DNA of 64,000 nucleotides from Lutraria lutraria (Eukaryota; Mollusca; Bivalvia; Venerida; Mactridae), in assembly GCA_964023205.1 (NCBI GenBank), contig OZ026847.1, forward strand, positions 4,958,819 to 5,022,818. The letters run 5' to 3'. The position numbers were made by a program, and so were the translations under genes. This document shows, in pieces, positions 36,501-47,324 of this stretch. Position 1 is the first letter of the stretch. Every line of letters starts with the position of its first letter. Under the pieces are notes generated by a model, which saw only the letters and a list, made by a program, of their open reading frames with translations, made no database searches and had not been told where the DNA came from.

Positions 36501-39500
36501 TTAGTCACACTCCTTTATTAGCACTAGGCATTTATCCGGTTAAGGGCCAATTTCATAGTTAAATTAACATACCCCTTTGAATACAATTTATTGTTTACGT
36601 ACATTTTCATTTCTGAATAACAGGATACCCCAAATTTCCTAAAAACCTATAAGAATCCATGTTGGATGGAAAACAAGAACACCTTACGCTGTCTACCATA
36701 CTACCACCTCATTGGTACCGCAAAATGTGGAACAAGTGATTTCTTCAAACGAATTCTTATGCATCCAGACATTGTGAAAAATAAAGGCTTTCTAAATAAA
36801 GAAACAACATACTGGTCCCGCACTCGGTTTGGATATGTTCATGGTAAGTATGTCAATAAGATCTTGTAGAGGATCAAAGTCAACTTCATCTTAGGTGCGT
36901 AAATTGGTTATACAACCCTAGAAAAATATGACTTAGATAATTATATGGAAATATTTTGTAAGTTATGCCCCTCAAAACGCATGTGTACAACTGCTGTTAC
37001 ATATTTAAGTAGTTTTAGCTCACCCGGGAAGGCTGTTAGTATCAATCAGTGTCAGGCGCACATCGTCCGGCGTTCATAATTTGATTGTAACCACTCTAGG
37101 GGTCACAATTTGGACTGGATCTTCATCAAACCCTTTTTTAGAATCTTCGACTCAATGATATTTTGACAAGTACGAACATGGGTTATCTAGAGTAATAAAT
37201 TTGGTCAAATCCCATGAATATTTCTTAACCATCTAGAGTTCACATTTTAGATTAGATCGTCATTAAACCTTGCCAGAATGTTTGCCTTAATATTAAGTAA
37301 TGCTATTTTAGACAACTTGGAATATGGGTCATCTAGAGTAAAAAATAAGGTCATCCGGTCAATTCACAGGAAAACACTGTTAACACTCTATATGTCACTT
37401 TTTTAATATTCATTAAATCTTGTCAAAATGTTTGTCCAAATGATATCCTAGAACATTTTTAAATCATTCATCTAAGTTAAAAAAGTAAGTCATTAGGTCA
37501 AATCACATGAAAACCTTGTAAACACTCTAAAGGTCACATTTTGGATTGCACCTTCACTAAAACCTTTTCGGAATGTTTGACTTAATTATATCTTGGACAA
37601 GTCCGAACATTGATAATCTAGGTCAATGGGTCAAATTCCAGGAACACCTTGTTAACACATTATATCTATCATGGATCTTCGTTAAACCTTACCAAAATGT
37701 TCAAGACTTAATGATATCTTGGACAAGTATGAACATGAGTCATCTGGCGTCAACAATTAGGTCACGGGGTCGAATCCCATGAAAACCTTGTTAACACTCT
37801 AAAGATCACAGTTTTGTATGGATCTTTAACAAACCTATTTACAGTGTTTGCCCTAATAGTATCTGAGACAAATGTTGACTTGGGTCATCTAGGGCCAAAC
37901 TTTGGGTCATCGGGTCAATTCCAAGGTAAAGCTTGTTTAGAATCTAGATCTCATAGTTTTGATTGAATCTTCATTAAACCTTGACACAATGTTTGTCTCT
38001 ATGATATCTGCGACAAAAATGAAAGTAAGGTCAAGATGACAAATCACGGGTAAACCTTAATAACACTGTAAAGACAACATTGTTGATATGAAAGAAGTTA
38101 CAGTCTTTACTAAGGTGAGCGAAAAAGGGCCACCATGAAACCCTTATCTCGTTTATGATAAATCTTATCGACTCTTTGTTTTAAATTACACCTGGTACAC
38201 GTGCATGATGCGTTCATAGCTTTGTGCAGGATTTTGCTGATATATTCCTTTGCTGCTTGAGCTGAAATGTCCACCAATTCTCTAGTAATTTTAATAGAAT
38301 AGTAACAAAGCTCTTTGTACGAGTCAGAATAACAATTGCAGTACATTCTATATCTGTAAATAGTAACATCAAAAACAATTTTTTACAGCTTTACACAAAC
38401 GGTTAGGTGGAAAGTTTTCTTTCGGCAGAGTGAGATTGAATATGCTCAGTCCTTTAAAATGTTTATGGAGCTGTTGAAAACATACTGTTTTAAGAACTAC
38501 TGCATGTAATGTGTGATCAAGCACAATAATTAAAAAAAATCTTATTTGTGCTAGGTGCATAATTGCAACTACATTCGAATAAATACATTTTAAAATGACT
38601 AAAATCATTATAACTAGTTTGACTAAGATGTATGAACATTGATATGTTTGTAGTTTTCATTTTTAAAGAATCGAGTTGCTTTAAGTACTTACTGTGATAA
38701 TAATACCTTTATAGTTTTTACATTTTTTTATCTTTTTACTTTTTTTGTTGGTGAATGTTATTGTAAACCACTTTTGGACATATTGTATATGAAAAAGTGT
38801 GGTAAAAAATACATAATATTTATTAAATAAATATCTGGGCTCGTATTTCAAGAAGGACGATAGTCTCTAAGCCTTGCCTATCATCTCACCTAACCGCTTA
38901 TAAATATCAACATTCTCTGTGCTAATTCATACTGACATAAAGAATTCAATTAAATTCCAATTCAGGTAGTCATGGGGGACATTACATTGCAAAAAGAACT
39001 TTCAACTGGTTCTTGAACGTGTTTGACGCTAGAAGTATGCAAAGTGTTAACAATACTGAAGGATATCATTCCAAAGTCACAGGTTGTATAAGTTGTTTAC
39101 CAATGGTACAATAAAGTATGTTCTTTTTAATTGTTTATTATATAGCACACCATTTAAACGGACACTAATGTATGGTGGATCCAAATTTTTTATTAATCTG
39201 TGTATAAGTAAATGCCTGAGTATACAGGACCGTAACAACCAGGCGAGCTAGGGGGTCTAACCCCATACAATAAGTTTGGCTGTAAATGAATATATCAATA
39301 TGTAAGGGGGATAACTGATTCTCCCAACCACTAATTGAGAGACAAGAACTTAAACCAGTCCCAAATAGTTTTGGCTCTAAAATTAGCCCCCATCTGAAAT
39401 TGCTTCATGCAGCCTGCCGTAGGACATAATCCTTATTAGCATATATAGTGTACCAACAAAGAATAAGAAACTATGATCAGTGCTCATATGAATGTTGTAG

Positions 39501-42500
39501 TGCTATCCAACTACAGGTGTAGGTGATCCAATGGATTTTTACGACAGATATCATGATAATTGGATGCCGCAGAATCAAAGAGATGCTGAGGAATTACAGT
39601 GGACAACAATTCATGCCATTAAACATCTAAATCCGAATGTTAAATTACTCCTGATGTTACGAGACCCCATCGAAAGGTGAATTAAACAAGTATAACAATT
39701 TCTAACCATATATTTAAAAAAAACATACAATTTACATTTATACAAAGCTAATCAGGACAATTACACTATACCTTTGGCCATTTACAGAGGAAAATAATAC
39801 GACCTTGGTAAACACAGAACATGTTTCAATATGAACAGGACAAAAACACTATTTGACAAAATTGAAGCGTTAAGAACAATAATACGAAGCAGCAAGTTTT
39901 CATGTCTTACGTTCATAACATAGTAAATAATATTTGCAGTATTAACAACAGTTTCAGTGATCAATATATAAAATACTTTGTTCATAATTCCCTGTAAAGA
40001 GGACGTCGTAGAAAATAAATCTCGTTTGTCGTTATATTTCTTCATTAACTGATTTACAAACGCTTCAGCAATCATCTCCTCGTAAAATTTAATAAAATTC
40101 AGTCTTGCATTCTCTCTACTAGTTAGCACTTTTGTTTTATATTTTAAAATGTACTACATATACAAGCGGAAAAAAGAAACTGTGCGTGTGTAAAATGTTC
40201 ATGTATCGCCACTTTTATTTATCTAAGCTTGAAACTGTACTCACACAGGTAATTTTTGTATCCATTTCGGTCATTTGCACTGGTCAGCGCATGAGTTGCA
40301 CGGTCTGTTGGTTTGTATGACCAACGCCTCTGTTTTGACTTTTTTTCAGTCACTCGTGAAACACGTTCGTCGCCTAACCCTAAACATGATATATGCTGGT
40401 GTACGACTTTGTCAGACTATTAGGTGTACCGTCGTGTTTGTGAACGTTTCCGTGACAATTGCATCGCCTCCAAAATCAACCGTTGACGTTACCTGACCTG
40501 CCACGTGCCATTGTGGAAATCTGGAAATGATGGTATTCCCCAGGAATTTTCAGCAGACTTGTCGCATCAATGAAGCGTCGTTTCCAAGCATGCATCGCTT
40601 CCAATGGTGGACATACACGTTATTGGTGAGCTGAACTTTGTTTAGGAGCAATCCATCCAAGACGCTGCTAATGTAATAACCACATTAATTGAGCTGGTGT
40701 TAAATAAAGGTCAGATTGACGCTTTCTTATGTATCTTCCTAAGTTAAAGCTTATTATACCCATGCACAGTTTCTTATTTTTTCCGCTAGTATTCCGTATG
40801 CTTATTGTTAGACTGTCATGTATTATGAGTTTATATTAAAGTTATATAATGATGATGAATCGGTAGGTTACATATATCTTATGCAATCATAAAATGTCGT
40901 ACCATCTTTTTCAGACTATATTCCCACTATTTCTTTTCAAAGTATGGTAACTCTTCAAGACAATTTCATCTAGACACAATTCAATCTATCGGATTATGGA
41001 AGGATTGTCTTAAAAGACATTCAGAAAGACACTGTATATATTCAAGGGAACTCGAAGTTAATTATCACAAATAGAGTGTGGTATATATAAGTAGAGCAAG
41101 TAGACACTCTTGAAACACGTTCGTCGCCTAAACCTAAATATGATATAAGCTGGTGTACGACTTTGCATATTAGGTGTGCACTTAATACTGAAGACGGCTT
41201 GTGAGTTTGGGATCACCAGAGACCGGCCTCGGTCAGGACGTCCACGGGTAACGTCTAATCGCAAGGATACGTACAACCGGATCGTTCATCTCAGTGAACG
41301 ACTCAGAACCACTACTTTGACGGCTTGAAGTATTCCTGGTCTTAGAAGAATTAGTACGGTATTGACTTTTTGAATGAGACATATTTCTACGACGTCCACT
41401 TCTTGAATGAGGCATATTTCTACAACGTCCGGCTATATCTTTTCCAACAAGGTCATCGTGTAGCACGTTTTTCCTGATGTTTAAGACACACATCACGCAA
41501 CAGTACTGGGCACGGTTTTTTGCGGATGCGTGCATCTTCTCTCGACTGCAGCGACGTCGTTTAAGAGTGTTTGGGAACGTTTCCATGACAGTTACATCGC
41601 CTCCAAAATCAACCGTTGACGTTACCTGACCTGTCACGTGCCATTGTGGAAATCTGGATATTATGGTATTCCCCAGGCATTTTTCAGCACACTTGTCGCA
41701 TCAATAAAGCGTCGTTTCCAAGCATGCATCGCTTCCAATGGTGGACATACACGTTATTGGTGAGCTGAACTTTGTTTAGGAGCCGTCCATCCAAGACGCT
41801 ACTGATGCAATAACCATATCAATTGAGCTGGTGTTGAATAAAAGTTAGATTGACGCTTTCTTATTTACCTCCTAAGTTATAGCTTATTATACCCATGCAC
41901 ATTTTTTTATTTTTTCCGCTAGTATATATTCCGTATGCTTATTGTTAGACTGTCATGTATTATGAGTTTATATTAAAGTTAAATAATGAGGTTAAATCGG
42001 TGGGTTACATATATCTTATGCAATTCTAAAATGTCGTACCATCTTTTTCAGATTATATTCCCACTATTTCTTTTCAAATTATGGTAAATCTTCAAGACAA
42101 TTTCATCTAGATGCAATTCAGTCTATCGGATTATGGAAGGATTGTCTTAAAAGACATTCAGAAAGACACTGTATATATTCAAGGGAACTCGAAGTTAAAT
42201 ACAATGTAAGTCATAACATTGTTGTCAGTAAAACCATGTTTTGTTTGTTTATTAGGGTTTAACGCCGTTTTTCAGCAATTATTTAGCTATATATACAGCG
42301 GCCGATTCACAAAACACGTTTTCTTGTCAGCAGAAATCAGTCCACTGGAGGTAAATTTGTAATTTTTATTTTTTTACATATTTTGAATCTACAACACTTC
42401 CTGAAGATGATTCGAAAATTTCAGCTCATAATACGCATTTATTACATATTTAGAGCTGTTTTTATGTAAACACTGCTACTGAAAAAAATGGTAAACAATT

Positions 42501-43884
42501 ATCAATTTTTGCAGATGAAACAGAAAGTATTGATAATACAACAAACCATTTCAGATGTTTCTATTTCAATTTATTTTATAATATTACATTTCAAAATATT
42601 ACCAAGTAAAACTAATTCAATATTATACAACATCGACTACATACGGATATATTTATGTTGCCTAGCAACAGCAAAATGAAGTGAATTACATTTTTAGTTA
42701 AACTAACCTTTCCACACGAAACTGGCAATTACTCCACACTTTGGGGAAAATAGACACAGTTGTTAAATTGTCATGGAAGTCAATGACCTGCCGCGACTGG
42801 GAATCAAACCCGGATCGCAGTTTATAAATCCAGCCCTTTTAACCACTGAACCACGGCCAAAACCTCACTTAGGTCACTAATTATAAAGAGAAACTCGTAA
42901 AAATGGCAACATACCTTTGCACCTGTTTTGTCTTTTAGTTCAACTTCATAATTTGACTAGCATTAATTTTGTTTACCAAGGTATTATTACAAAAATCGTT
43001 TGCTCTTGTTATGATATGACGTTATAGTAGGAAATAGCAGCATAATTCTACATTAAGTTGTTTTATTTTAGTGTCCGATATATCCTGGATTGTACAATAT
43101 TCATTTACGAGAATGGTTGAATGTGTTTCCGAGGAAACAAGTTTTAATATTTCGGACCGAAGATTACGAGAAAGATATCCATGGTACTATGATACATGTA
43201 TTTCAATACCTCAATATATGTAAGTGTTTTTTTATTATATTATACTATACTCTGTAAGTACGATTCTAACAGAATGTCATACATGAAAGTAACACACAAT
43301 GACGCAGAATAGTGTATACATGGTTTTTTTCGGTAAACGATATTGTAAGGTCGCGTTCACGTATATTCTAAGACTGACTTTTAGTTCAGCTACCTGACCA
43401 ACATTGATACGGTACGTTTACATTTAAACTTGTGAATGGCTATACTTCCAAACATACTGTCGTATTGGGTTCTTATATAGATAAAACAACAACAACACTA
43501 TGTAAAGTATAGTGGCTACGTAATTACTGAAATTATCACAAAAAGAGTGTGGTATATATAAGTAGAGCAAGTAGACGATGCTTAATACATAACGCGTACA
43601 AATATCAATATTCTTTGAACATTTTCTTGTTTATGATTTGACGCCTTCATAATATGCATTTGTAAACTTCTTATTTTTCTTTCGAAGCTAAACCTGACGA
43701 CTTGATTCTAGAAAAAATGTCATCGATGAATCATTTCCGTGCTACAGAAAGCAAAAGCAAGGCTGGGAGGATGCTGAACGAGACACGACAAATACTTGTA
43801 GATTTTTATCGACCATATCTTCAAGATCTTGCAAATCTTATGAATGACGATAAATATCTGTACAGTGACGTTAATTTTAAATGA
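24350..43884 (+). CDS. CHST15-like: CHST15-like carbohydrate sulfotransferase, copy 2 (seven-exon model)
   Basis: Predicted Golgi type II sulfotransferase that would transfer sulfate from PAPS to a glycan, by analogy with N-acetylgalactosamine 4-sulfate 6-O-sulfotransferase. Exons: 24,350-24,541; 36,624-36,843; 38,966-39,082; 39,517-39,676; 42,052-42,205; 43,072-43,219; 43,688-43,884. They total 1,188 bases in consistent phase, 395 residues plus TGA. Membrane anchor about 5-25; CRCLP-type motif then the 5'-PSB loop AKCGTSD (Lys about 98); GDPMDFYDRYHD; 3'-PB motif RDPIERLYSHY (Arg about 225); PGLYNIHLREWL and FRTEDYEKD; C-terminal FYRPYLQDLANL. Intron 1 is about 12 kb; exon 1A is an alternative start. 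The protein is shorter than vertebrate CHST15, mainly in the stem. The acceptor substrate cannot be inferred. Confidence 0.82.
28296..28440 (+). mobile_element. Tc1/mariner-like 5' fragment
   Basis: This segment, containing ATTGCTCGTGAATCCCGTGC, aligns with 51,815-51,925, the leader and start of the transposase ORF of a Tc1-like element. Here the start (ATGTCTGCGGAAGC) is followed almost at once by a stop. Confidence 0.55.
28585..28690 (-). repeat. tRNA-derived SINE head
   Basis: On the minus strand, box A (GTGGTAGCTGACTTC) is followed about 45 bases later by a near-consensus box B (GGTTTCGAGTCCC). The acceptor stem does not close, so a SINE relic is preferred to a tRNA gene. Confidence 0.55.
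29270..29400. mobile_element. Degenerate family-A MITE right end
   Basis: GACCGTGATCAGAC, GAGATAAGACCTCCTGTGG and GAGCTGTTCAATAAAT follow the order of the family-A right half, but the terminal TTAA is gone. Confidence 0.5.
30627..32401. mobile_element. Family-A MITE split by an ~885-bp nested insertion
   Basis: The ends AGACATTGAACCAGGAAT and GTTCAATGTCT are flanked by TTAA (30,623-30,626 and 32,402-32,405). The interior block GGCATGTGACTAAGACC, which in other copies directly follows the left end, appears only from about 31,530. The sequence at about 30,645-31,525 is therefore a later insertion; I could not identify its type. Confidence 0.7.
32410..33370. other. Non-coding stretch with a ~62-bp direct repeat
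   Basis: A segment containing CTTTGATAAAATAAGTGCAT and CAATAATCTTATGATAAG occurs at about 32,670-32,730 and again at about 33,195-33,253. The part around 32,440-32,600 (GGGGAAGACGCC) looks like transposon-derived sequence, but I cannot assign a family. Confidence 0.45.
33373..33669. repeat. Cluster of TTGCCATGGCAA palindromes
   Basis: About twelve copies of a CCATGG-centred palindrome lie in two sub-clusters (33,373-33,430 and 33,539-33,669). Eight are perfect 12-base palindromes TTGCCATGGCAA; the others differ by one or two bases. Spacing is irregular (12-25 bp within clusters), so it is not a simple tandem repeat. Confidence 0.9.
33852..34153. repeat. Tandem unit 2, resumed distal end
   Basis: Near-identical to 21,119-21,421, the distal end of unit 1. 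Subtracting the 7.7-kb interruption makes unit 2 about 5.05 kb, the same as unit 1. Sequence after 34,153 is single-copy and marks the original edge of the unit. Confidence 0.85.
34633..35188. mobile_element. MITE with 21-bp perfect terminal inverted repeats (family D)
   Basis: The ends AAAGGGGCATGCCCTGGAAC and its reverse complement are perfect over 21 bp, and the element is 556 bp. A TTAA follows the right end (35,187-35,190), but the left flank reads CTGAAA, so the target duplication is decayed or the class differs. The terminal motif resembles family B (AGGGGCATACCCT). Confidence 0.8.
36035..36260. mobile_element. Family-C MITE, right half
   Basis: It matches the right half of 56,911-57,286, including GTGACGTCACGCGCTCTATA and the end GCTAATGGGAC before TTAA at 36,261-36,264. 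The left half is missing. Confidence 0.75.
36624..36843 (+). CDS. CHST15-like: Copy 2 exon 2 (5'-PSB loop)
   Basis: 220 bases, phase 0 in and phase 1 out, acceptor ACAG, donor GTAAGT. It encodes the KNPCW motif, RCLPYYHLIG, the PAPS 5'-phosphosulfate loop AKCGTSD and HPDIVKNKGFLNKETTYW. The loop has Ser where most relatives and copy 1 have a second Thr (KCGTTD). Confidence 0.92.
37016..38138. mobile_element. HINE-like element with ~140-150-bp tandem core in intron 2
   Basis: It begins TTTAGCTCACCCGGG and ends AAGGTGAGCGAAAAAGGGCC, so AGCTCACC/GGTGAGC termini resemble those of the element at 11.5-13.3 kb. Between lie about eight degenerate units, each containing AACACTCTAAAGGTCACA-like and GGATCTTCATTAAACCTT-like blocks. 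It lies wholly in intron 2 of copy 2. Confidence 0.6.
38966..39082 (+). CDS. CHST15-like: Copy 2 exon 3
   Basis: 117 bases, phase 1 in and phase 1 out, acceptor TTCAG, donor GTTGTA (weak but GT). It encodes SHGGHYIAKRTFNWFLNVFD and ends VNNTEGYHSKVT, with an N-glycosylation sequon. Confidence 0.9.
39517..39676 (+). CDS. CHST15-like: Copy 2 exon 4 (3'-phosphate-binding RDP motif)
   Basis: 160 bases, phase 1 in and phase 2 out, donor GTGAAT. It encodes GVGDPMDFYDRYHD, then VKLLLMLRDPIE, the 3'-PB motif of cytosolic-fold sulfotransferases. Confidence 0.93.
40152..40793 (+). mobile_element. Internally deleted Tc1-like element 1 in intron 4
   Basis: Terminal inverted repeats ACAAGCGGAAAAAAGAAACT and (right, reverse-complemented) ACTAGCGGAAAAAATAAGAA bound about 640 bp. 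Near the right end a transposase C-terminus is readable (SMKRRFQACIASNGGHTRYW, about 40,567-40,627). This tail resembles Tc1-like transposases. The catalytic core is deleted. Confidence 0.75.
40915..41074 (+). pseudogene. Copy 2 exon 5a (truncated duplicate of exon 5)
   Basis: It has a good acceptor (TTTTTCAG) and an open frame RLYSHYFFSKYGNSS... to LEV. Homology to exon 5 stops at about 41,062, before the donor. The sequence continues into a copied piece of intron 6 with TAG at 41,072-41,074. It could only be a terminal exon giving a short isoform; no polyadenylation signal is near, so it is probably a relic skipped by splicing. Confidence 0.75.
41062..41105 (+). repeat. 44-bp copy of intron 6 at the exon-5 duplication junction
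   Basis: It matches 43,533-43,576 almost exactly (AGAGTGTGGTATATATAAGT...AGTAGAC). The original intron-6 position is supported by copy 4, whose intron 6 holds the same motif inverted at about 61,120-61,160. Confidence 0.85.
41106..41935 (+). mobile_element. Tc1-like element 2 (left end lost) between exons 5a and 5b
   Basis: It retains more transposase than element 1. DRPRSGRPRVTSNRKDTYNR is readable near 41,220-41,280, then SIPGLRRIS after a stop, and SIKRRFQACIASNGGHTRYW near 41,700-41,760. These are Tc1-like transposase signatures. Several stops and deletions make it dead. The right inverted repeat (TTTTTTCCGCTAGT) is at about 41,910-41,930. The 134-codon minus-strand ORF at 41,233-41,637 is the antisense of this. 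Confidence 0.8.
42052..42205 (+). CDS. CHST15-like: Copy 2 exon 5b
   Basis: 154 bases, phase 2 in and phase 0 out, donor GTAAGT. It encodes LYSHYFFSNYGKSSRQFHL, then LKRHSERHCIYSRELEVKYN. This is the complete version of the duplicated exon and the one that keeps the frame. Confidence 0.92.
42785..42872 (-). repeat. tRNA-derived SINE head in intron 5
   Basis: On the minus strand, GTGGTTCAGTGGTTAAAAG (box A) and GGGTTTGATTCCC (box B) lie at tRNA spacing. No good cloverleaf closes. A SINE relic is the best reading. Confidence 0.6.
43072..43219 (+). CDS. CHST15-like: Copy 2 exon 6
   Basis: 148 bases, phase 0 in and phase 1 out, acceptor TTTTAG, donor GTAAGTG. It begins with Cys (CPIYPGLYNIHLREWL) and ends FRTEDYEKDIHG...FQYLNI, matching the region after the RDP motif in CHST15-type enzymes. 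Confidence 0.93.
43688..43884 (+). CDS. CHST15-like: Copy 2 exon 7 (terminal)
   Basis: 197 bases, phase 1 in, ending at TGA 43,882-43,884. It encodes SKPDDLILEKMSSMNHF, then MLNETRQILVDFYRPYLQ and a YSDVNFK end. FYRPY is a conserved C-terminal element of this sulfotransferase family. Confidence 0.93.
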
Positions 43885-44182
43885 CTGAATCACCAAAGAC
43901 GTATCATTCGAAAGACATAACTGTTTATTTGTTATATACAGTACATTGTTATATACTGCAAAGCAACACCCTGTGGGAGCTGAAAATATTGGCCGTTGTT
44001 TAGAGGTTGTTGCTCTACAGAGGTTAAATTCATAGTAAATATCGGTTTAGGGGAATTTTGAAGGTTTTGTTATAGAGAGGTTGATGCTCTACAGAGGGCC
44101 GCTCTGGAGACATTTTTCTGTAGATTTAAAGTTTATACACAATAAGCATATATAAAGCCATATGTAGTTTGTTTAGATCTGA

Positions 44183-44188
44183 AATAAA
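44183..44188 (+). terminator. Candidate polyadenylation signal of copy 2
   Basis: AATAAA, 299 bases after the stop codon and the first one downstream. Confidence 0.4.
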
Positions 44189-47050
44189 TGTATATTAGAA
44201 TGAAAAAAATAAGATAACTTAACATCATCAATAGTAAACAAGTAAATAATGTAAGGGCTGTATCACGCCATTTTTTGGAATACATGTAGCTATTTTTCTA
44301 ATTGCAAGTAGAAAAAGGACAAATAGATATAAGAAATAAATACAAGACATTTTATTAAATACCATGTTTATGAAGAATTACATACAACCAAGTTTATTTA
44401 AATATTCTTAGCAGAAGAAAAACATTACGACGGATGAATTTTTTTTTTATTTAACCTAGCGAAATATGTTAAATAAGCCCTGTTGTTAAGATATTCATGC
44501 ATGACTAGTTCACTTCTCTTTGATGTGTTGAATATATATTGTGTCTGCATAGTTTGCTTATATATAAATGATAATTTGTATATTTAGTTTCCCCAATCCT
44601 CTGTTTTTTCTAACTTTTTTGTGTTTTTACTGTCATGTCGTATGCAAATTATGTATATATTATGTCGTACGAGAGAATCTGACCACAAGAAAATGTCAAA
44701 CTATTAGAATCAGTAAGCCAGAAACTAGAGGTAAAAATGTTTGGTCTGACGTAGGTAAAATCATAGCTCTGCTTACCTACAGATAAAAAATAATCTGTCA
44801 ATATCTCTGTTACATACAACGGACCCACGTACTGCTTTAAGTTTTGGCTGGTAAATGCTCTTTTTTAAATATGAACGTATTTTTGCAGTTGTTCTTTTAT
44901 TATTATTTCTTTTGAAACAGTATAACGACACGACAATCCGTGTGATGACACATATTGTAAACGAATAGTGAACTAACTACCTAAACATCATTATCGAGTT
45001 ACGACGTCGTTTTGGAAATAAAAGTCAAGTGATTTGGATAATTGTAAACATACCGGTCACGTGATTCTTACATCAACCAATCTTACATCCCGCTTTGAAG
45101 AGCAGAGTGTAAAGGTCACGGTGGCCGAATCGGACTTTTTGAGATCAAATCAGCGTCCCCAGACTATTTTTGATCGAGCAAAGGACTTTTACTGATTATC
45201 TAGTTAAAAGTTAAGACATGTGTGTTAAAAATATTTGATATTTTATATGTTTTACTTATTGTATTTTTACTATGCATGTGCGTCGGCAGAGCACAGAATG
45301 TACGAGTATATTAACAAGAAAATAATGTTAAACAGAGTCTATGCACAAATATAATCAAATTGCATTTCCCTCGCAAGATTTGACGAAACTGTCGAGTGAA
45401 GGAATAAAATGTCAATTTCTACATGTTTTTCAATCGATATCGCTACTGAACCTAATAATAACAATTTATCACAGGTTATTTATCGGGCATTTATCTAGTC
45501 ATAATTTAGTTCATCGAAAAAAACATCGAACTTAGCAGCGAAGTACCAATAATGATCAGTTCCTTTGGCTAGTTAAAAACCGATAATTTAATATCTGAAA
45601 GACCTACGTTTGACTAAAACACCTTTGCAATATATTATACATATATTTTAGAACAATAAACATGTGTCACAGGGTCAGCCCTACATAATTATAACCCTAT
45701 ATATATATATCATTCATGTATATTGTCATATCATCACATCATTCATTTTAATCATTAAACAGTAACATCAATAACATTTTAACAATTTACCCATGCCACG
45801 GCCTCACTTTTCATTTTCTAATGGTCGTGATGCACGGGCTTGGTTTCCCGCCGTAACACGTCATCTTTTTACTAACATTATTCCGTCTCACAGTAAACGT
45901 ATGAAAGAACGGACTACTTCAGTTTTATTTAAAAGTTTTATTTAAAAACCTTCTGTATACTTTCAGGTATTATGTTACTTCATTATTTTTCTCATGTTGT
46001 CTTCACTCTCCATTATATCATTGCTGTTATTTTAATGTATTCGTATTTATTTAGTCTCACAGTAAACGTATGAAAGAACGGACGACTTCAGTTTTATTTT
46101 TAAAGTTTTATTTAAAACCTTCTGTATACTTTCAGGCTGAAAAGCCACTTTGGGCCAAATAGACCCAATGGTCCCTTATAATTGTCACGTTCACCGTGAA
46201 AATATAGGGAAAGTCCGCGACACATGCATGAAGTCTGAAAAATTGGTGTACTTTCTTAGTAATTTCAGGTAAATGTTGATGCACTTTCACTTGAAAAACT
46301 TCAGACTTTTTCTTGATGTGAAGAATATATCTACAAGAAATAGTAATGGTTTTGAATGTATGGAAAGAACAAACATGTTAAAGTTCCGTGGTATAGAAAT
46401 TTTAAAATTCTTACGTGTTTATGCGCCAGAATCATGATGTTAGTCCATTGTTTTTAAGAAATTAATCTTTAAAAGTCATGTCGAGCACATGCGATGCAAG
46501 CTGAAAATATCATACAAGTTTTAACGAAAACAATACATTCTGAATAACAGTTTCGTGCACTCAATTTGTTTGATTTTGATTATTATATTTAAGTTGTGCG
46601 AATTTGTAAATAATCTCCGAAGAACTCCAGTTATTAATAAGCAATTCCTTGATTTAAAAAAAATATATTTAGGATTGTATTCATTCACAAGTTTAATTTC
46701 ACAATACTTTAGTAATGAGACAAATACTGGAATTAGCAATAAATCGGTGTTTATACGGGTTCTCGTGTGATTTTATATATACATTTATATTTCTAAGTAA
46801 AAGTATTATGTTCATCCATATTTCTAAGTATGTTAATGCAGTATAACTGTCACGGGCAGTGACATTGGCTATCATACCAGTGAACAGTAGTTGACATAAA
46901 AAACAGTTATACCAGATTGAAGTTCGGACAAAAATTGTGACAAATGTAACCGACATCGAACATGAAATCAAACAATTTAACATGTCTAATTTCTTTAGCT
47001 ATCAACATCAGAACATTTATAACACTTTTTTACAACTATACAAGTAGAAT
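44189..47050. other. Non-coding intergenic region between copies 2 and 3
   Basis: An ~80-bp direct repeat (GTAAACGTATGAAAGAACGG...CTTTCAGG) occurs at 45,892-45,967 and 46,060-46,136. A TA microsatellite lies near 45,700. The short overlapping ORFs on both strands near 46.5-47.0 kb look like chance. No gene is supported. Confidence 0.5.
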
Positions 47051-47324
47051 ACAGTAAAGCCCTGAACATTGGACTCCCTGATAATCGACATTCCCAGAGA
47101 AACGGAAAAATGTTCAAGTCTCATTTTTTATCAAATATTTCGAAATTCTTAGAAAATCGGACTTTTGGCCAAGGCCGGAAGTTGTCCGGTTTGGGTGATG
47201 TGTTTGTACAATGTAATTTTAACACTCGATTCAACATGTACATTTTCATACATTCAAAGAAATTTAACCCAGCAATTCGCAGTTTACCGTAAATAAATAA
47301 AAGAATGCCACAGAATACGCCCCA

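Noticed and set aside
41233..41637. 134-codon minus-strand ORF
   Set aside because: Antisense of a decayed Tc1-like transposase whose motifs are readable on the plus strand.
45105..45150. tRNA-Leu/Ser-like box A (GGTGGCCGAATCGGAC)
   Set aside because: No box B or cloverleaf follows.
46521..46983. Overlapping ORFs of 71-94 codons on both strands
   Set aside because: No homology I recognise, no splice context, mutual overlap in AT-rich DNA.
47055..47110. Possible Tigger-type left end (CAGTAAAGCCCTGAACATTG)
   Set aside because: Looks like a mariner/Tigger terminus, but I could not find the matching right end.
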